Positions 1 through 7,012 of a DNA stretch of 14,780 nt are shown here, one piece after another. The position numbers were made by a program, and so were the translations under genes. The DNA is taken from assembly GCA_934670115.1 (NCBI GenBank), contig CAKUOV010000051.1, positions 1-14,780 on the forward strand. Reading direction: 5' to 3'. Under the pieces are notes generated by a model. That model had not been told where the DNA came from. It ran no database searches and saw nothing but the letters and a program-made list of their open reading frames with translations. This stretch comes from an uncultured Eggerthellaceae bacterium (GTDB lineage: Bacteria > Actinomycetota > Coriobacteriia > Coriobacteriales > Eggerthellaceae). Every line of letters starts with the position of its first letter. The stretch's first letter is position 1.

Positions 1-928
1 TGCCACCACTACGCTTTCTTGCGGCCAGTTCACCATTAGTTACAACTCCGACATCGTAAGCATTGACGAGGACAGCATTACCGCCGATGCTGCTGTTACC
101 AACTTGGACAAGGCCGTTGTTACCCCTGGTAAGGCAATGGTTTCCTTCTTTGGCAACACCCTTACCCAGTCCAATATTGCAACTTTGACGTTCAAGGCGA
201 AGGCAACGGGCAACCCCGAAATCAAGATTATTGACGCTGTAGCCGGCGCTTCCGAGAACCTTGACGACCAGAGCGTTGAGTTCAGCACTGACAACCTGAA
301 CATTACCGTTGTCAAGCGCTTCTCCGATGTGTACAAGTCTTCCAGCTACTATGACGTTATCTACCAGGCAGTCGCCATGGGTCTTATCGGCGGTTACAGC
401 GACGGCACCTTCAGGCCGAGCATTGCCCTGAACCGTCAGCAGGCTGCCATCATGTTCTACCGCGCATACGGCAGCGAGACCGGCGTTGACCAGGCTTCCC
501 TGGAAATCATGACTGACCAGGCTTCCATTACCAACGCCGAAGCACGTAACGCCATTGCTTGGTGCATCAACAACGGTGTTGTGGGCGGCAAGACCAACAA
601 GACCGACGGCACGAAGTACTTCGATCCCAAGGGCGAACTGACCCGCCAGCAGCTGTGCACCATGGTTGCTCGCGCAGCAGCAAACCTGAACGGCATTGAA
701 GTTGCTAATGCTGACCAGACCTTGCTGAACTCCATGACTGACCAGGCATCCATCACCAACGAAGAGGCACGCAACGCCATCGCTTGGTGCGCTAACAACA
801 ACATTGTGGGCGGCAAGACCAACAAGACCGACGGCACGAAGTACTTCGACCCCAAGGCAAGCGCAACGCGTGCACAGTTCACCAAGATTCTGGTGGGCGC
901 TGTTACTCAGAACTTCCTGGGCAAATAA
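1..928 (+). CDS. Cohesin-domain / SLH-domain surface protein (5' end outside window)
   Basis: The reading frame is open from base 2 with no stop upstream, so this is the C-terminal ~308 residues of a longer, probably secreted protein; signal peptide and N-terminus lie outside. The first ~100 visible residues have the beta-rich pattern of a cohesin-type domain (FTISYNSDIVSI, then IATLTFKAKATG). Three S-layer-homology repeats follow: FSDVYKSSSYYDVIYQAVAMG...GYSDGTFRP...NRQQAA; then two near-identical ones starting MTDQASITN and ending YFDPKG..TRQQ and YFDPKA..TRAQ. SLH triplets usually hold proteins non-covalently on a cell-wall polymer, often a pyruvylated one. The cohesin-like part may bind a partner or be purely structural. 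The TTG at 104 is inside the domain and is not the true start. A strong terminator follows 32 nt after the stop. Domain assignment is confident; the biological role is unknown. Confidence 0.88.
   Translation, partial: ATTTLSCGQFTISYNSDIVSIDEDSITADAAVTNLDKAVVTPGKAMVSFFGNTLTQSNIATLTFKAKATGNPEIKIIDAVAGASENLDDQSVEFSTDNLNITVVKRFSDVYKSSSYYDVIYQAVAMGLIGGYSDGTFRPSIALNRQQAAIMFYRAYGSETGVDQASLEIMTDQASITNAEARNAIAWCINNGVVGGKTNKTDGTKYFDPKGELTRQQLCTMVARAAANLNGIEVANADQTLLNSMTDQASITNEEARNAIAWCANNNIVGGKTNKTDGTKYFDPKASATRAQFTKILVGAVTQNFLGK
509..855 (+). repeat. Tandem duplication of SLH repeats 2 and 3
   Basis: Two copies begin at 509 and 734 (225-nt period, 75 codons). Within them, about 45 nt from 579 and from 804 (TTGTGGGCGGCAAGACCAAC onward) are identical, and the first ~55 nt of each copy differ only at scattered, mostly synonymous sites. 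SLH repeat 1 is much more divergent. This pattern points to recent duplication or gene conversion between repeats 2 and 3. Confidence 0.85.
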
Positions 929-959
929 GCACGAACAGCAATCGGATTCCTATCCATCG

Positions 960-995
960 AAAGGCCGGGCGTTATGCTCGGCCTTTTCTTTTTTC
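960..995 (+). terminator. Intrinsic terminator of the SLH gene
   Basis: AAGGCCGGGC, loop GTTAT, GCTCGGCCTT forms a 10-bp stem followed by TTCTTTTTTC. The single imperfect position is a G-U wobble when read as + strand RNA but an A-C mismatch on the minus strand, so it is built for the + strand. Confidence 0.93.
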
Positions 996-1009
996 TCGTG
1001 CAGACGTGC

Positions 1010-1036
1010 GTTAAAAAGTGACGGGGTCTTTTTCAC
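1010..1036 (+). repeat. Left copy of a 27-bp inverted repeat
   Basis: Contains TTAAAAAGTGACGGGGTC followed by TTTTTCAC. Its reverse complement matches 1159-1185 at 26 of 27 positions. The similarity stops sharply at both edges. Each copy can also fold on itself (A-rich arm, GAC-GGG-GTC core, T-rich arm), so it might act as a weak bidirectional terminator. I recognise no named element. Confidence 0.85.
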
Positions 1037-1158
1037 ATTTTCGGATGATCTTTGGTGAATCGAGCAACAGGAGAGCGTCTTCACCCTTCGCCCCTTACTC
1101 TTCGCTTTGCATTTCCTTACCTGACCATCGGCAGGAGCAGCAGATTGCTATGCAAGAC

Positions 1159-1185
1159 GTTAAAAAGACCCCGTCACTTTTTAAC
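1159..1185 (-). repeat. Right copy of the 27-bp inverted repeat, overlapping a stop codon
   Basis: This copy is a near-perfect hairpin: GTTAAAAAG, 9-nt loop, CTTTTTAAC. Read on the minus strand, its first bases encode the last residues (V-K-K) and the TGA stop (1174-1176) of the flippase gene. The remainder (GACGGGGTCTTTTT) lies just downstream of that stop, where a terminator would be expected. Confidence 0.85.
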
Positions 1186-2589
1186 CTGCTTCAGGAAAAA
1201 ACGCGCCAGAAGAATGAGCATCACCAGGGCAATTACTCCATTGGCAATGTCACAGCAAAGCAGTTGAGGCAACGAGAGCGCCACTTGAACGCAAAGAAGG
1301 GCCGATGCGGCAATCATTTGCCACGGCGCAACATCAATCCAGCCACGACGAACAAGCTGCGCCATACGCAAAACCACAAGCAGCATAAAACTCGCCAGCA
1401 TCGCAAGCGATGCTGCCCATAAGCCGATAACGGGGACAAGCACTACATCGATAGCAAGGTTGAACGCCAGCGCCGCAACCGTGGTCAGTCCCACGCTCTT
1501 CGTATCTTTGCGCGCCACATAGATTCCACCCAAATACGCCGCTAGACAGTAGAAAAACAACGCGAGCACCAAGATTGCAATCTGCTGATACGCTTCATCG
1601 TACGACCCGCGCACCAGAATCATAAAAAGCAGCGGGACGCACGCAATAAGCACGCTGGCGCACGCCGTGGTCAGGCCAATCACGCCTGAAAACGTGCGCG
1701 AATAATACGCCTTGGAATCTTTATCATCCACCGCCAACGAGGCATTTTCCTGCCACGCCAAAGTGAATGCAGATTGCGCCAAGTTGAGCATCTGCGGAAT
1801 CTTATACGCCACGGCAAACGCCGCATTCGCCGCAATACCCAGGAAGAACGTTATGACCAGCCGGTTTGAAAAACGCATCGCCCACATGGCCAAGCTGTTG
1901 GGCACCATGGGCCACGAATAGGAAATGAGCTCTTTCAGCGTTGCGCGCGAAACGCTTTTGGGCGACACATAGCGAGCCAGCGAAAGCGTGCAGAAAAGAA
2001 ACGCGCATGCCGCAAGCTCGGTAAGCGCCAAAAAATACACTGACCCCAATAATCCCAGGTCAAGAACAAGAAGAAACAGCACCGTCAGCCCAAGCTGTAC
2101 AAAGCACCCCAATGCCGCACTCGCGGAGTAAAGCTTATTGCGTCCGAAACCGCGCGCGCATTGCTTTGCCACATTCGCCAGCAAGTCGAACAGAAAGTAA
2201 AGGCAAATGCCCACCTTAAGCAGCGCATCACCCTGGAACAGCACAGCGAAAATTACCAGCGCCACCAAGCTTGCCACCAGCGCAAACGCAAACGTGCTGC
2301 TTACAATTTCCTTTGTACGTTCATCGTTTTTATCCTTCCGGCAATCAACAAGAAAACGGAAGGCAGCTGTCTGAATCTGAAGCGAGGCAGCGGGCAAAAA
2401 GAACGCAACAAGCGTGATTACCAGGTCATAAACGCCGAACTCAGACTTTGAAAGGCATCCCGTCAAAATGGGCAGCGTAATAAGCGTTACCAATTTCGGC
2501 AAAACGGTACCCAACGCAATAATCAGAGCGTTTTTCCCTAAAGCAACGGAACGCTTATCAATATGCGACTGTTTTTCATCGGAACCCAT
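1174..2589 (-). CDS. Wzx-like polysaccharide/oligosaccharide flippase
   Basis: A 471-residue, very hydrophobic protein with about 12-14 predicted membrane segments, the normal size for the Wzx/MATE-like flippases that move undecaprenyl-linked glycans across the membrane. After a short polar N-terminus, the first helix lies near residues 21-43, followed by the family-like loop SKSEFGVYDL (47-56), a second helix, and a QIQTAAFRFL segment (71-80). It is the last gene of the minus-strand operon, starting 9 nt after the pyruvyl transferase stop. Its Shine-Dalgarno sequence is weak, so translational coupling is likely. The C-terminal residues and stop lie in the inverted repeat at 1159-1185. With only one short glycosyltransferase system nearby, the cargo is probably a small lipid-linked glycan (inference). 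The family is secure; the substrate is unknown. Confidence 0.9.
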   Translation of the reverse strand: MGSDEKQSHIDKRSVALGKNALIIALGTVLPKLVTLITLPILTGCLSKSEFGVYDLVITLVAFFLPAASLQIQTAAFRFLVDCRKDKNDERTKEIVSSTFAFALVASLVALVIFAVLFQGDALLKVGICLYFLFDLLANVAKQCARGFGRNKLYSASAALGCFVQLGLTVLFLLVLDLGLLGSVYFLALTELAACAFLFCTLSLARYVSPKSVSRATLKELISYSWPMVPNSLAMWAMRFSNRLVITFFLGIAANAAFAVAYKIPQMLNLAQSAFTLAWQENASLAVDDKDSKAYYSRTFSGVIGLTTACASVLIACVPLLFMILVRGSYDEAYQQIAILVLALFFYCLAAYLGGIYVARKDTKSVGLTTVAALAFNLAIDVVLVPVIGLWAASLAMLASFMLLVVLRMAQLVRRGWIDVAPWQMIAASALLCVQVALSLPQLLCCDIANGVIALVMLILLARFFLKQVKK

Positions 2590-2598
2590 GCGCAGCGC

Positions 2599-3477
2599 CT
2601 AATCATCCCAAAGATCGTAAGGGAACGTTTCCATGAGCGCCTGTCGCATGGGCTCGAGCTCTGGCACGGGCAAAGATGCCTGGTCAAACGCCTCTTCCAA
2701 AGAATGCGCAAACGTAGTTTCGCACCGGTTTGTGGACGCATACCAGTCTTCATATTTAAACGAGCAAGCAGAAACGCGATTGCCCACCAAAAAAGCACGC
2801 GCCGGCACGCCGTACGACTCAGCCAGAATCACGCCGTGAAGGGACTCGGACACAACGCGACTGCAGCTTGTCAGCTCTTCAACAAAATGCTGGTAATCGC
2901 TTGTTTCAATCGAAATGCGCTTGCAGCCGCGTGGCAATTCAAGACCAGATAAATCTGTTGTCCGATGGAAGATCACGCCAACGGGGCCCGTCGAAGGCGC
3001 GGAGCAATAAGCGGGAGCAATAAGCGGGAGCAGCACCCCGGGATCCCCATAGACGGCAGGGCACGGGAAACCGTAGTCAAGCAAAACGTCGCGCGTTTTC
3101 GGGCCGCGAACTGCGCGAATATCATAGAAACGAACGCCTTTTTGGTGCTTCAAGCGTGGGAGCGTGGACACTTCCAAAATACCCGAGCCCCAAACGGTGG
3201 CATCGAAAATACCGCGCCCCAAAAGCGAGCCAAGCGCCAACAGATGCTTCGTTTGGCCCACGGGTGCAGAAAGCGACATTCCGCGGCGATCAAGCATCCA
3301 ATTCACAATAACAGGAGAAAGCGTGTCGCCTAAATTCAACTTATGAGAGTATTCCAAGTTGACAACGCCAGGTACCGCACGGTCTCTCACATAAAGACCG
3401 CCGTTGTTTCCCAGCACCGCGCGCTTGGCATGCTGCACGAAAGCCGACTGCTTAAATGCCTCATAAGCCCTGCTCAT
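2599..3477 (-). CDS. Polysaccharide pyruvyl transferase family protein
   Basis: 292 residues of the family that uses phosphoenolpyruvate to put ketal-linked pyruvate on sugars of exopolysaccharides or wall polymers. Visible motifs: NLGDTLSP (48-55), WGSGI (96-100), RGPKTRD (124-130), GDPGVLLP (144-151), the signature SESLHGVILAESYGVPA (210-226) and FKYEDWY (240-246). The short length and the N-terminal NLGD motif resemble ExoV-like members more than CsaB. The start overlaps the end of the dehydrogenase gene by 17 nt and has a good site, AGGAGG, 8 nt upstream, so it belongs to the same operon. Expected to act at the cytoplasmic face of the membrane on a lipid-linked sugar. The acceptor sugar is unknown. 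A minor oddity is a partial 13-nt tandem repeat at 2999-3033, in frame and tolerated. Confidence 0.88.
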   Translation of the reverse strand: MSRAYEAFKQSAFVQHAKRAVLGNNGGLYVRDRAVPGVVNLEYSHKLNLGDTLSPVIVNWMLDRRGMSLSAPVGQTKHLLALGSLLGRGIFDATVWGSGILEVSTLPRLKHQKGVRFYDIRAVRGPKTRDVLLDYGFPCPAVYGDPGVLLPLIAPAYCSAPSTGPVGVIFHRTTDLSGLELPRGCKRISIETSDYQHFVEELTSCSRVVSESLHGVILAESYGVPARAFLVGNRVSACSFKYEDWYASTNRCETTFAHSLEEAFDQASLPVPELEPMRQALMETFPYDLWDD

Positions 3478-4612
3478 GCAGCTCGCCTCCTGTTTTCAGC
3501 GCTGTTTTGAGAACATCTTCTACGCTGCCACGCGACATGTTACCGGTCGCGCTACATTGACTGCCTTCCAACTCGTCCTTCAAGGCCATAAGCTCGGCAT
3601 ACTGGGCATCGGACAGCACGATTTCGCATTCGGCATCCGTTCCAACACCCACAACGTTTTTCGAAGGCCACTCGCCTGGAAGGCGCACGGCTTCGCCGCT
3701 TGCTTTAAGTGCCTCCACCAGCTCGTTGTACCGCTCTTGGTATTCGTCTTCACCATAAAACGCAGCAACGTCAACAGCAATGAAGAAATGCCCGTTGCGC
3801 GACGGCGCTCCTGTGTTGCCCAGCGGCTTCACCTGGCCCGCAAACGCCGATCCCGTCAAGAGGCCCGCAAAATAATCAACCATAAGCGCAAGGCCGTATC
3901 CCTTGGCGCCACCAACAGGAAGAAGCGCGCCGGCAAGCGCCTCTTTCGGATTTGATGTGGGATTTCCAGCGGCATCCACCGCCCAATCCTGCGGAATAGC
4001 TTCCTGGTTTTTGAGCGCCAAACGGATTTTCGAGCGCGCCGCCACGGTAGATGCCATATCAAATATTATCGACGGGCAATCGACACCACCGTTCGCGCCG
4101 TCCGCGGCACTCACGCCCGGAGCAGCAAAGCACAAAGGATTCGTGCCTAAAACCGGCGCAGAAGCACCGGGAGCCACTAAAGCAGGCGAAGCATTAGCCA
4201 TCACCAGACTGGCAACACCTTGCTCAGCCGCCAGCAAGCCATAATACCCCGCTGCGCCAAAATTATTGGAATTGCGCACACCAACTGCGGAGATACCGAA
4301 TGTCTTTGCTTTTTGAACAGCAAGTTTTACCGCACGCGCAGCCGCAATTTGCCCAAAACCATTGCATGCGTCCAAAACCGCAAGGGCGCCTTTATCGGAA
4401 ACAATAACGGGCTGGGCCTGCGGATCAATTGTCCCCGCCTGAATGTTCTTCCAGTAAAGCGGCAAACGTGCTACGCCGTGCGTTGTTTTTCCACGCAGGT
4501 CGGCATACGCCATAGAGTCCCACAAGATTTCAGCATCGGAAGGCTGTACACCCATAGCGTGCAACAAGTCCTTCGCAAAAATCTCGAGTTGTGTCGCAGG
4601 TATCTTTTTCAT
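3461..4612 (-). CDS. Malate/L-lactate dehydrogenase (Ldh2) family oxidoreductase
   Basis: 383 residues of the NAD(P)-dependent Ldh2 family, which is unrelated to ordinary lactate/malate dehydrogenases. Members act on malate, lactate, sulfolactate, ureidoglycolate or 2,3-diketogulonate, or reduce cyclic imines. Motifs: GKTTHGVARLPLYW (41-54, with catalytic-type His45), GNPTSNPKEALAGALLP (216-232) and GGAKGYGLALMVDY (234-247). The segment usually written SNHFGAAGYY reads SNNFGAAGYYG (115-125), so a normally conserved His is Asn; this may mark an altered substrate. ATG start with GAGGG about 8 nt upstream; 24 nt after the preceding gene, and its 3' end overlaps the pyruvyl transferase. Most likely interconverts a 2-oxo and a 2-hydroxy acid of this pathway (inference). 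Confidence 0.88.
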   Translation of the reverse strand: MKKIPATQLEIFAKDLLHAMGVQPSDAEILWDSMAYADLRGKTTHGVARLPLYWKNIQAGTIDPQAQPVIVSDKGALAVLDACNGFGQIAAARAVKLAVQKAKTFGISAVGVRNSNNFGAAGYYGLLAAEQGVASLVMANASPALVAPGASAPVLGTNPLCFAAPGVSAADGANGGVDCPSIIFDMASTVAARSKIRLALKNQEAIPQDWAVDAAGNPTSNPKEALAGALLPVGGAKGYGLALMVDYFAGLLTGSAFAGQVKPLGNTGAPSRNGHFFIAVDVAAFYGEDEYQERYNELVEALKASGEAVRLPGEWPSKNVVGVGTDAECEIVLSDAQYAELMALKDELEGSQCSATGNMSRGSVEDVLKTALKTGGELHEQGL

Positions 4613-4636
4613 ACCGTTGCCCTCATGTCGCCAGCG

Positions 4637-5545
4637 CTAGCGCCACGCAAGAGAGCCTTGCGGCGAAGCAACTGCATCGGGATAATATTGGTCAATCATA
4701 CGCTTGACCAGCGCAATTTGTTTCGCGCGCTGGGCAGCCTGCGCCTCGGTTGTGTCCCAGCTGTGCGACTGCGCAACGCTTCCACCCGTTTTCAAGTAAA
4801 TCGGCGCACCCACGCGAATCATTTCGGGCACCTCATAATGGCGAATGAAGCCGCCAGAGCTTGCAGGGTTCTCCGTATGAACGTCCAGAGGAACACTAAT
4901 CGCCTGGCGCATTGCTGCAAGCATTTGCAACTGAATGTCGCGCACCGGATTGATGCTATCGGCTCCAATACTTTCCATAAGGCGCGCTGAACAGGGATTT
5001 CCCACACCTGCATGCGCGCTGAGCTTAAAGTGGCAATCGGCAGGCACTTCGCCTGCTTTTCGTGCCTCGTTGAGCACCCACAAGCAACCTTCGTCGTACA
5101 CCATAAAGCCGCGGACGCCAAAATGCGCCGCGCGCTTGACTTCTTCGATGGCGCGAACGACCTGCTCCTGCCCGCGTAAACGATACCCAATGCGCTTGCC
5201 TTCTTCGGTCTTGGCCGTTGCCGATGTATCGGTTGTTGCGCGCGGACCAATTGCCAAAATAAGCTGGACCTGGTGTTTTTCCGCCAGCGCAACCATCTGC
5301 TCAATCTCGGAATCAAGCAGAAACATAATGCCCTTCGTCTGCGTCACGCGATGAATGGCAACGCCGTAATGCGCCATGCTCTCAAGCAGCGTGCACATAG
5401 CGGCAGGCCCTTGAATACCCGGAGCCTCAAAACGATACTGCCCGCCGTCGGAAAAACGCTTTTCGCTGGTAGGAAGCTCATAGGCATCGCCGCCCGGCAA
5501 TCCCAAGCGCTCCAAAAACACACGTGTTTCGTCCATGCTGGTCAT
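4637..5545 (-). CDS. TIM-barrel-like protein of unknown function (weakly U32-peptidase-like)
   Basis: 302 residues with alternating strands and helices typical of a (beta/alpha)8 barrel. Strand ends carry conserved-looking polar groups: LAIGPRATTDTSAT (97-110), GFMVYDEG (146-153), FKLSAHAGVGNPCSARLMES (173-192), GADSINPVRD (194-203), PLDVHTENPASSGGF (219-233) and APIYLKTGGS (247-256). The GADSINP segment and overall layout recall U32-type barrels, but the cysteines typical of U32 peptidases are absent, and I do not assign peptidase activity. A lyase, isomerase or aldolase role on a small acid fits the operon better (inference). I chose the ATG at 5545 because AAGGAG lies 8 nt upstream; the GTG at 5551 would sit almost on that site. 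It begins 11 nt after the MmgE/PrpD stop. The reaction is unknown. Confidence 0.75.
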   Translation of the reverse strand: MTSMDETRVFLERLGLPGGDAYELPTSEKRFSDGGQYRFEAPGIQGPAAMCTLLESMAHYGVAIHRVTQTKGIMFLLDSEIEQMVALAEKHQVQLILAIGPRATTDTSATAKTEEGKRIGYRLRGQEQVVRAIEEVKRAAHFGVRGFMVYDEGCLWVLNEARKAGEVPADCHFKLSAHAGVGNPCSARLMESIGADSINPVRDIQLQMLAAMRQAISVPLDVHTENPASSGGFIRHYEVPEMIRVGAPIYLKTGGSVAQSHSWDTTEAQAAQRAKQIALVKRMIDQYYPDAVASPQGSLAWR

Positions 5546-5556
5546 AAACACACTCC

Positions 5557-6966
5557 TTATCGTAGCAACGATAGCGCAGCAGCCACGCTACCAGCTTTTA
5601 TTGCATCCAAAAAGCTCTGCGCCGCTTTTTCTGGTAACGTAGAAGAAGCGCACAGCGTTAAGAATTTCTGCTCAAGCTCGTCCGCCGTCAGCGGATTTTC
5701 CGGCTCACCCTTGGCATATTCAACAGTCTGCTCGAAAACAGCGCCATCAGCCTGCTCCACGCGCATAATGCACCCGCGCCTATCGGGAAGCCACGATGTC
5801 ACCAGCACATCGGGCACAACCGCCACCATTTGCGCCAAGCGAACAAGCTTTTCGTCGGCGCAGCGCTCGTCGGTAAAGGTAGAAGGAAGCAGCGGATACC
5901 CCAAAAGCGCCGCTGCAACACAAAACGGCGTGCTCATTTTCGCCGCACTGCCATTCGCTGGCTGCTGGCAATCATGTCCGAATACGCCCAGGTCATACGT
6001 GCGAATCGAAATGCTATTCACGGAGCCCGCATTGAAACGCGGCTCCTTGGCAATCGCGCGCGCCGCATCGATTGCCGCATGGCAATGACGGCACGCTGCA
6101 TACGGCTTGCGGAACACACCTTGGATCAAATACTCCTCTTCAGACGGAAGGAGAAGCCGTGGCTCTTGCACGCCGGCCGGCTCTACCACCCCAGCTGAAC
6201 CTTGCGCATGCGCCGTTTCCTGCGCGCGACCTTGCGCATCTCCCGAGAACACGCGCAAGAAGCCACGCTTGCCCCCCAGGATATCATCGGGCGGCACGGG
6301 CGCTGCGGCCCCAAGCTGCGCCGCTGCATAGGCATCCATCGCTGCGCGACCCACGTTGTAGGGCTTCATCTGCGAGCCATCGTCCAGCACGCCCAAAAGG
6401 CCTGCTCCACTTGTTGCCGCAAGAGCAAGCGTGACTTGCATCTGCTTTTCGGTATAACCGCGCAACACGCCAATCGCAAGCGCGGCACCTATCGTCCCGC
6501 ACGTACCCGTGCCATGAAATCCCTGCAGCTTATGATGCGGTTGGAGCGTTTGCCCCAAAATGATAGCCGCCTGATACCCGCAAACAGCCGCCGCAATGAA
6601 CCGCTGCTCATCAAGGCGGCCACCCACCTCTGCTTCATCCCAAGCCGCTAAAAGGGCAGAAAAAATGGGCGCACCTAAGTGCATCATGGCGCGGCGGTGA
6701 CCATCGTCAAGCTCTTCCCCATGGGAAAAGATGCCGTTGAACAGGCACGCCTGCAAAGGATTCGCCGTTTTCCCAAGGCCAAGCAACCGCGCGCTGCCCT
6801 CCGGCAATCCTTGCGCCGCTTCGCGATACACCGATCGAGCAGACCCCGCGTATACGCATCCCACGTAATCGATCAAGCAATAACGTACCTGGTCAATCAC
6901 TTCTGCGGGATATTTTGTTTTCGCCAGCTTGTCAATATGGTCAAGCAGTGCCTGAGAAGCATTCAA
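5557..6966 (-). CDS. MmgE/PrpD family protein
   Basis: 469 residues of the family that includes 2-methylcitrate dehydratase PrpD, cis-aconitate decarboxylase and iminodisuccinate epimerase; these act on di- or tricarboxylic acids without metal or cofactor. Motifs: CLIDYVGCVYAG (30-41), SHGEELDDGH (81-90, matching the usual H-x-x-[DE]-x-D-D-x-H site), GFHGTGTCGTIGAA (149-162), MKPYNVGRAAMDAY (200-213), GGKRGFL (231-237) and KPYAACRHCHAAIDAA (287-302). Start is TTG with GGAG 9 nt upstream; no later start preserves the conserved N-terminus. An Ala/Gly/Glu-rich stretch at about 245-275 looks like an insertion. Lies 46 nt after the alpha subunit and 11 nt before the TIM-barrel gene. It probably dehydrates, decarboxylates or epimerises a polycarboxylate; which of these cannot be told from the sequence. 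Confidence 0.9.
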   Translation of the reverse strand: MNASQALLDHIDKLAKTKYPAEVIDQVRYCLIDYVGCVYAGSARSVYREAAQGLPEGSARLLGLGKTANPLQACLFNGIFSHGEELDDGHRRAMMHLGAPIFSALLAAWDEAEVGGRLDEQRFIAAAVCGYQAAIILGQTLQPHHKLQGFHGTGTCGTIGAALAIGVLRGYTEKQMQVTLALAATSGAGLLGVLDDGSQMKPYNVGRAAMDAYAAAQLGAAAPVPPDDILGGKRGFLRVFSGDAQGRAQETAHAQGSAGVVEPAGVQEPRLLLPSEEEYLIQGVFRKPYAACRHCHAAIDAARAIAKEPRFNAGSVNSISIRTYDLGVFGHDCQQPANGSAAKMSTPFCVAAALLGYPLLPSTFTDERCADEKLVRLAQMVAVVPDVLVTSWLPDRRGCIMRVEQADGAVFEQTVEYAKGEPENPLTADELEQKFLTLCASSTLPEKAAQSFLDAIKAGSVAAALSLLR

Positions 6967-7012
6967 AGGAAAATGCTCCGTTCTTTTTCGCTCGTTTTTC
7001 CAGTATCAAGGG

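Noticed and set aside
457..885. Long open frame opposite the SLH repeats
   Set aside because: Mirror of a repetitive coding region; repeats itself with the SLH period and has no ribosome site or family resemblance.
2999..3033. 12-13-nt tandem repeat (GCGGGAGCAATAA) in the pyruvyl transferase as a phase-variation tract
   Set aside because: Only two and a fraction imperfect copies; the reading frame is intact and local protein length is normal for the family. Probably a micro-duplication.
4220..6088. Several 120-270 codon + strand frames over the Ldh2, TIM-barrel and PrpD genes
   Set aside because: All lie antisense to genes with strong family motifs, and none has a recognisable product.
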